NCBI GenBank assembly: GCA_030549335.1
Contig: CM060197.1
Coordinates: forward strand, 22,642,501 to 22,706,500
Direction of reading: 5' to 3'
DNA from: Pontederia crassipes
Lineage: Eukaryota; Streptophyta; Magnoliopsida; Commelinales; Pontederiaceae
DNA: 64,000 bases
Shown here: piece after piece, positions 59,926 through 64,000 of the stretch
Layout of the letters: each line of letters begins with the position of its first letter
Numbering within the stretch: the first letter of the stretch is position 1
Notes under the pieces: model-generated
Told to the model about the DNA's origin: nothing
Database searches by the model: none
Seen by the model: the letters and a program-made list of their open reading frames with translations, nothing else
Position numbers and translations under genes: made by a program

Positions 59926-60956
59926 TGATGCGATTTTCCCATGGAGTAGAAAAAGACGGCAAGTGTACCGGTCGTAAAAGTAGTAAAAAGATATAAATCC
60001 AACGAGGACTTTTATCTCTGATTCTTAATAGATGAGAATTTTTTAAGAGAAATGAATTGTGGGAATAATCAGAGAGAAACAAGAAGCAGATCCAAGAAAA
60101 GGAAATATAAATTAGGAGATATGTTGGTTTTACTAAACATTCCTCCACTGTTAATTAAATCAAGTAGGAAAATCACATCTGATGGAAATAATTGAAATAT
60201 AAATTAGGACTGTAACAAGATGTTATATCTGTTTTATCAATTAAATATTTGAAGAAAGTTTAGTCAAATCATTCTCCAAATGTTTTAGAATAAAACATAA
60301 AGGAATTCATTTCATCTCAAAGACTCCTCAACCGAGTAAGTCTAAGTCCACACTCCTTTAAATCTCACAGAGTAGATAGGGGAGAGATATGGGATGTTAA
60401 AAATAGATTCGATTCAAACACAACATTCATATTCAGATAAAGAAATAATCTTTCATTAAAATAATAGTGAAGTTCAACAACGTAAAACCAACAAAGAATG
60501 AGTACTCAATTGCTGGAGAGTTAAATATCATAATGCCAAAAATTAGAGTATAAAAGATTAGCGAGAAAATAGAATTCTAAAATGTGATTCTAGACAAAGT
60601 AGCCACTCTATAAAAGTGGATGTTTTACTTCTCAGATCTGATGCCCCTTTGGAGTGGAAGGAGGGTTCTTTTTATAGTCGCTCGTGACCAAAAGTTTGGG
60701 TGTTAACAAGGATCGTATCATTAATGACACGGGCCATATTGATTAATACCACGATTATGCGAGCTTGGCACGGTGTAATAAATCTTTCGATATGAATAAC
60801 ACAGACCATTTTCTGCTCTTGTCAAGCAAATTTCATGAAAATCACACAATAAAAAGGGAAACAACATTTCCACAAAAAAATTAGAAAATTGATGCATGAT
60901 CATCCAATTTTAACTTATAAAAGTGCAAGATAATATGTAAAATTGAGCATGCATCA
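59926..60956 (-). repeat. 3' LTR of a minus-strand TAT-type gypsy element
   Basis: 1,031 bp, on + from TGATGCGATT to CATGCATCA (TGATGC/GCATCA inverted ends). On the minus strand the 5' side is preceded by CTTGAGGATAAG...AAACTTGGGGATTG, the usual polypurine tract of plant TAT/Athila elements. AAGTGTACCGGTCGTAAAAG near its + left end resembles AAGTGCACTAGTCGCTCAAG in the LTR at 50869. Flanking 5-mers (ATGAT, CAATC) differ, as expected if only one LTR is in view. Confidence 0.65.
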
Positions 60957-63290
60957 CAATCCCCAAGTTTGAATATTTACTTATCCTCAAGTAAAATTCA
61001 AGATAAGATATGGTCTTCATCAAAATACTAATACTTTTCTCTTCTTATTGTTTATTTTTCATATATCGTAAAAGTATCTCTTCTCTTTCCCAATGATTCC
61101 TGCTTCAAAGAATATATGATGCTAACACATTTTTAAATCAATAAACATGTAGTCTCAATTATATAGATAAAATAAGTCTTAATTTTGAAATTATAAATAT
61201 AAAATGAGCTCTCTTTTTTTTGCGTGTTCCTCCCTCTTGCTCAAAGTGGTTCATGTAAAAGGTTTTCGATCGAAGGATCCCAGATCAGTTGGCCTTAGGT
61301 CGTCAGACAAGAATCCCCAACGAATCTAATGGCCCAAACACACTAAAGTGTCAGAGATAAACATTTTATTTTATTTAACTTCTTTGGAATTTTTTTTGCT
61401 CAATATATATTTATTCAATAAGAATACTACTTTTGAAAAATTGAGAAGAGACTAACAGATTGAGATCGTCGAAGCAAAATAATTCGAATCAGCTCCAACT
61501 ACTTTTCCAAAAACCCTATACTAAGGCGATAAATGAAAAAAAAACTTTTGATAAAGAATTTCATAAGCAAAGAGATGTTCTTGAAACCTTCGATTAAGAA
61601 CAAGAAAATATAAAAAAAATCTGTGAATAGTGATGAGCGAGATATTTCTTTCTTCAGAGTTTGGAAATAAACAATTATCATGATGCAAGAAACATGAAAT
61701 GCATGCAACCCCCTAACTTGAAAGAAACACTGTCTCAGTGTTCAGCTAGTTGGATCAGTTTGCGTACATCAAAATATCAGAAGGACACAACAAAAAAGTA
61801 AGAGTGAAAGACACAACCCTGCTAATCAAGCTCTGGTGGAGGTGGTGGTCCAAAGGTGCTATCAACTGGATTTGTATGAATTTAGTGGTGTCGGACTATC
61901 TGACGAATATCTCGAGCTATCCTAGCGACATCCTCTATAAGGCGATGAAGTAGTGCTTGATCCTCCTGGACTGCAACTTGCATGCAGTTCAATTTTATCA
62001 GTTCGTATAGCATCTATCTGTGTCTGCCACGGGAAAAAATCAAAAGCAACAGAAGAAAGAGCTGATGTAGGAGGCGGTGGATAAACTGTCTGAGTAATCT
62101 ATGGAGGATGTGAAAGTCCTGCACCGTCCTATGATGTCTGAGGTACTAACTCATCCTCAAGTGGCTCCTCGGTGTCCAGTGGAATGGACAAAGGTGGGAA
62201 GTATAACCAGTTAGCCTTGTCAAAAGATGCAATTCTAGTCCGGTTTGCACATGGAATCTTGTCAGTTTGCCTCTAAAAGTAAAGAAAAATCTATTATTTC
62301 TTACTGTGATGAGTCTCATAAGAATTGCCTTGATTCGATCAAGGAATGAATCATTTTTAACCATATTGCATTCTAAATATAAATTAAAGTGGCATGCAAT
62401 GGGTGTGACCAACGTCCGATGACAATGCGTCTTTTCTTCTTCCTGGAATGTTTTTCAAAGTTGTGAGCCAAATATGCTCCAACATTGATCTGCATATTTT
62501 CAATCATGGCCCATAAAAAGAGAAGTTTTATTTCGTTAACAGCTCCTTCGTTGTCTCCTCTTCTACAGATGGTGTTAGATAAAATTTGATGTATATAATG
62601 AAACACTGGATTCTGAATCTGACTAGCTTTAGTACGGGCTAAGTTTATATTACTCTTACAAATAGAGACTACACTTTTAGCCGCAAAAGGGAAATGCAAA
62701 AAAAACAGGGGGCAAACATCAAACAATCAATCAGCACCTCCTCCTCCTCATCCACATCACGTATAACAAATAGCAAAGTCATTTTCGGATGGGTAGATAA
62801 TTTCATCATGGCCTGTTGCGAAGAGGCTTGTTAATTAAGAAGTAAAATACGATCACAAGACAAGCTAAATTATTGCAATAATAATTAAAAAAGAAAAAAG
62901 CTTGCCTGAAATACTATCCTGAGAAGAGGGCAATTTGCAGCATTTTCACGACCAACATCTTTATAACACCTTCAATCTCCTTAAAAAATAAGATAAATCA
63001 ATGACGATTTTACTATTTATGAATTTACTTGAAATTTAAAAGAATAAGAGGCACTTAGATTTACATACATATGTCTCCTGAGCAAATGATGAAACTCATT
63101 TTTTGTTCTTCTTCTGATGCGTTCGAAGAAATACTTCGTTCTGAGTAGGTGGTCTACACGTCTCTTTCTCCTGCAGTTAAAAATGTCAAATAAAGTATAA
63201 TATTTTTTCCACGCAATATTGAAAGACTTTATCATTTTCATGGCAATCGTGCTCGTGGATACACATCCATTGAATGCAAGCATGCTCCCT
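60957..63290 (-). pseudogene. Internal region of TAT/Athila-like element, decayed
   Basis: Two adjacent minus-strand frames, 62726-62373 and 62412-62146, join by a frameshift near 62390. They resemble the N-terminal plant transposon protein (Athila ORF1-like): HYIHQILSNTICRRGDNEG, KKKRRIVIG, then MVTPIACHFNLYLE. No protease, reverse transcriptase or integrase was seen between here and the polypurine tract, so the element is internally deleted or non-autonomous. The rest is AT-rich. Confidence 0.5.
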
Positions 63291-63291
63291 G

Positions 63292-63333
63292 GTCGGATTA
63301 CTTCATTTGGAGGTCGGATTACTTCATTTGGAG
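63292..63333. repeat. 21-bp tandem duplication
   Basis: GGTCGGATTACTTCATTTGG plus A occurs twice in tandem without change. Confidence 0.9.
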
Positions 63334-63610
63334 TGACAGAGACAATAAAGTAATTTCAAAACCTGCATTTAAATCGAACAAAAGACAAATTTATGAAAAC
63401 ATGCAGTAGCAAGCGCCACCACCATGATTATATCTGCTCTTTGTCTAAAGAATTTAATATCAAATTATATTTTCAATCTTTTATGAATATCAGGATTAAG
63501 GCTGAAAAAAAATACAGTTGCGTGATTTTTTTATTATTCAAGCAAGTATTTTATTTTGTACGGTCACTAAGAGTTCTATTTCTATGTTGCCAAAAAGAGA
63601 AGGCGTGGCT

Positions 63611-63686
<76 letters not shown>

Positions 63687-64000
63687 CACATACAAGTGTC
63701 AATGTCACACAATATCTGATGCTTTTTTCTAGTTGCAAACAGCCATTTACATGCTTTGAACGTGAACTTCTCAAATTATATTTGGTGGTGGCACATCTGT
63801 TAGGTTGTGAAGCTTCTTGTTTCCAACATGATAGAGAAAAAGGATCCACTAACAAAGAAGACTGAGTGGCCTCTGCCCTTCTCTCCAGGAAACCTACAGC
63901 ATGGAAGTTGATGGTCTTCCAAAGCTCTCATTACAAACCCCCCTTCATAGAAATTAAAAAAAAAGGAACAAATCCTTCCATATCCCCATCCATCTAGTTA
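63334..64000. other. AT-rich end of window with (TA)n
   Basis: The TA microsatellite at 63615-63684 (one TTA interruption near 63642) is the only clear feature. No gene was recognised to the window edge. Confidence 0.5.
63615..63684. repeat. (TA)n microsatellite
   Basis: About 70 bp of TA repeat with a single phase break. Short open frames through it are artefacts. Confidence 0.95.

Noticed and set aside
1-64000. tRNA genes, rRNA, CRISPR arrays, bacterial-style operons or defence systems
   Set aside because: None was seen. The gene structure, introns and transposon content are those of a plant nuclear chromosome.

Overview
The window looks like nuclear DNA of a flowering plant, probably a monocot. 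It has genes with GT-AG introns and large AT-rich, retroelement-filled spacers. It also has a P450 gene with very GC-rich third codon positions and plant families of Ty1-copia, Ty3-gypsy, RTE/L1 LINEs, Au-like SINEs and hAT transposons. The species cannot be named from the sequence. I found no CRISPR array, operon, tRNA or rRNA gene, and no convincing new multi-gene system. What stands out is genome architecture.

Left third (1-17385). After a decayed LINE fragment lies a seven-exon gene, 2289-17385 on +, for a Gln/Ser/Asn-rich plant protein of unknown function (about 1,698 aa as visible, N-terminus possibly incomplete). All seven exons join in frame. Intron 6 is 8.8 kb and swollen by insertions: a non-autonomous hAT element with a perfect 8-bp target duplication, three Au-SINE copies or tails, a 5'-truncated RTE LINE, an antisense fragment of a STRAP-like WD40 gene, and two 15-bp inserts flanked by long target duplications.

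Middle (17386-34939). AT-rich intergenic DNA holds microsatellites, a 140-bp tandem repeat, a copia element that keeps its 5' LTR and primer-binding site but is cut off in reverse transcriptase, and a diverged direct duplication (about 0.8 kb per copy) just upstream of a flavonoid 3'-hydroxylase gene (CYP75B-like, two exons, 515 aa, 32544-34598). This is the best-defined enzyme gene here. It makes B-ring 3'-hydroxylated flavonoids at the endoplasmic reticulum.

Right half (34940-64000). Only mobile DNA is recognised. A young chromovirus (two 543-bp LTRs with 4 differences) sits 341 bp past the P450 stop codon; one apparent 1-bp deletion breaks its integrase. A long LTR-like block follows, with a 3.9-kb decayed hAT transposon inside it. 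Next come a minus-strand gypsy LTR in the unusual order PPT-LTR-PBS, a 2.84-kb solo LTR with perfect 5-bp duplication, a 5'-truncated L1 tail carrying an RNase H domain, a possible CACTA end, and a minus-strand TAT/Athila-like LTR with a decayed ORF.
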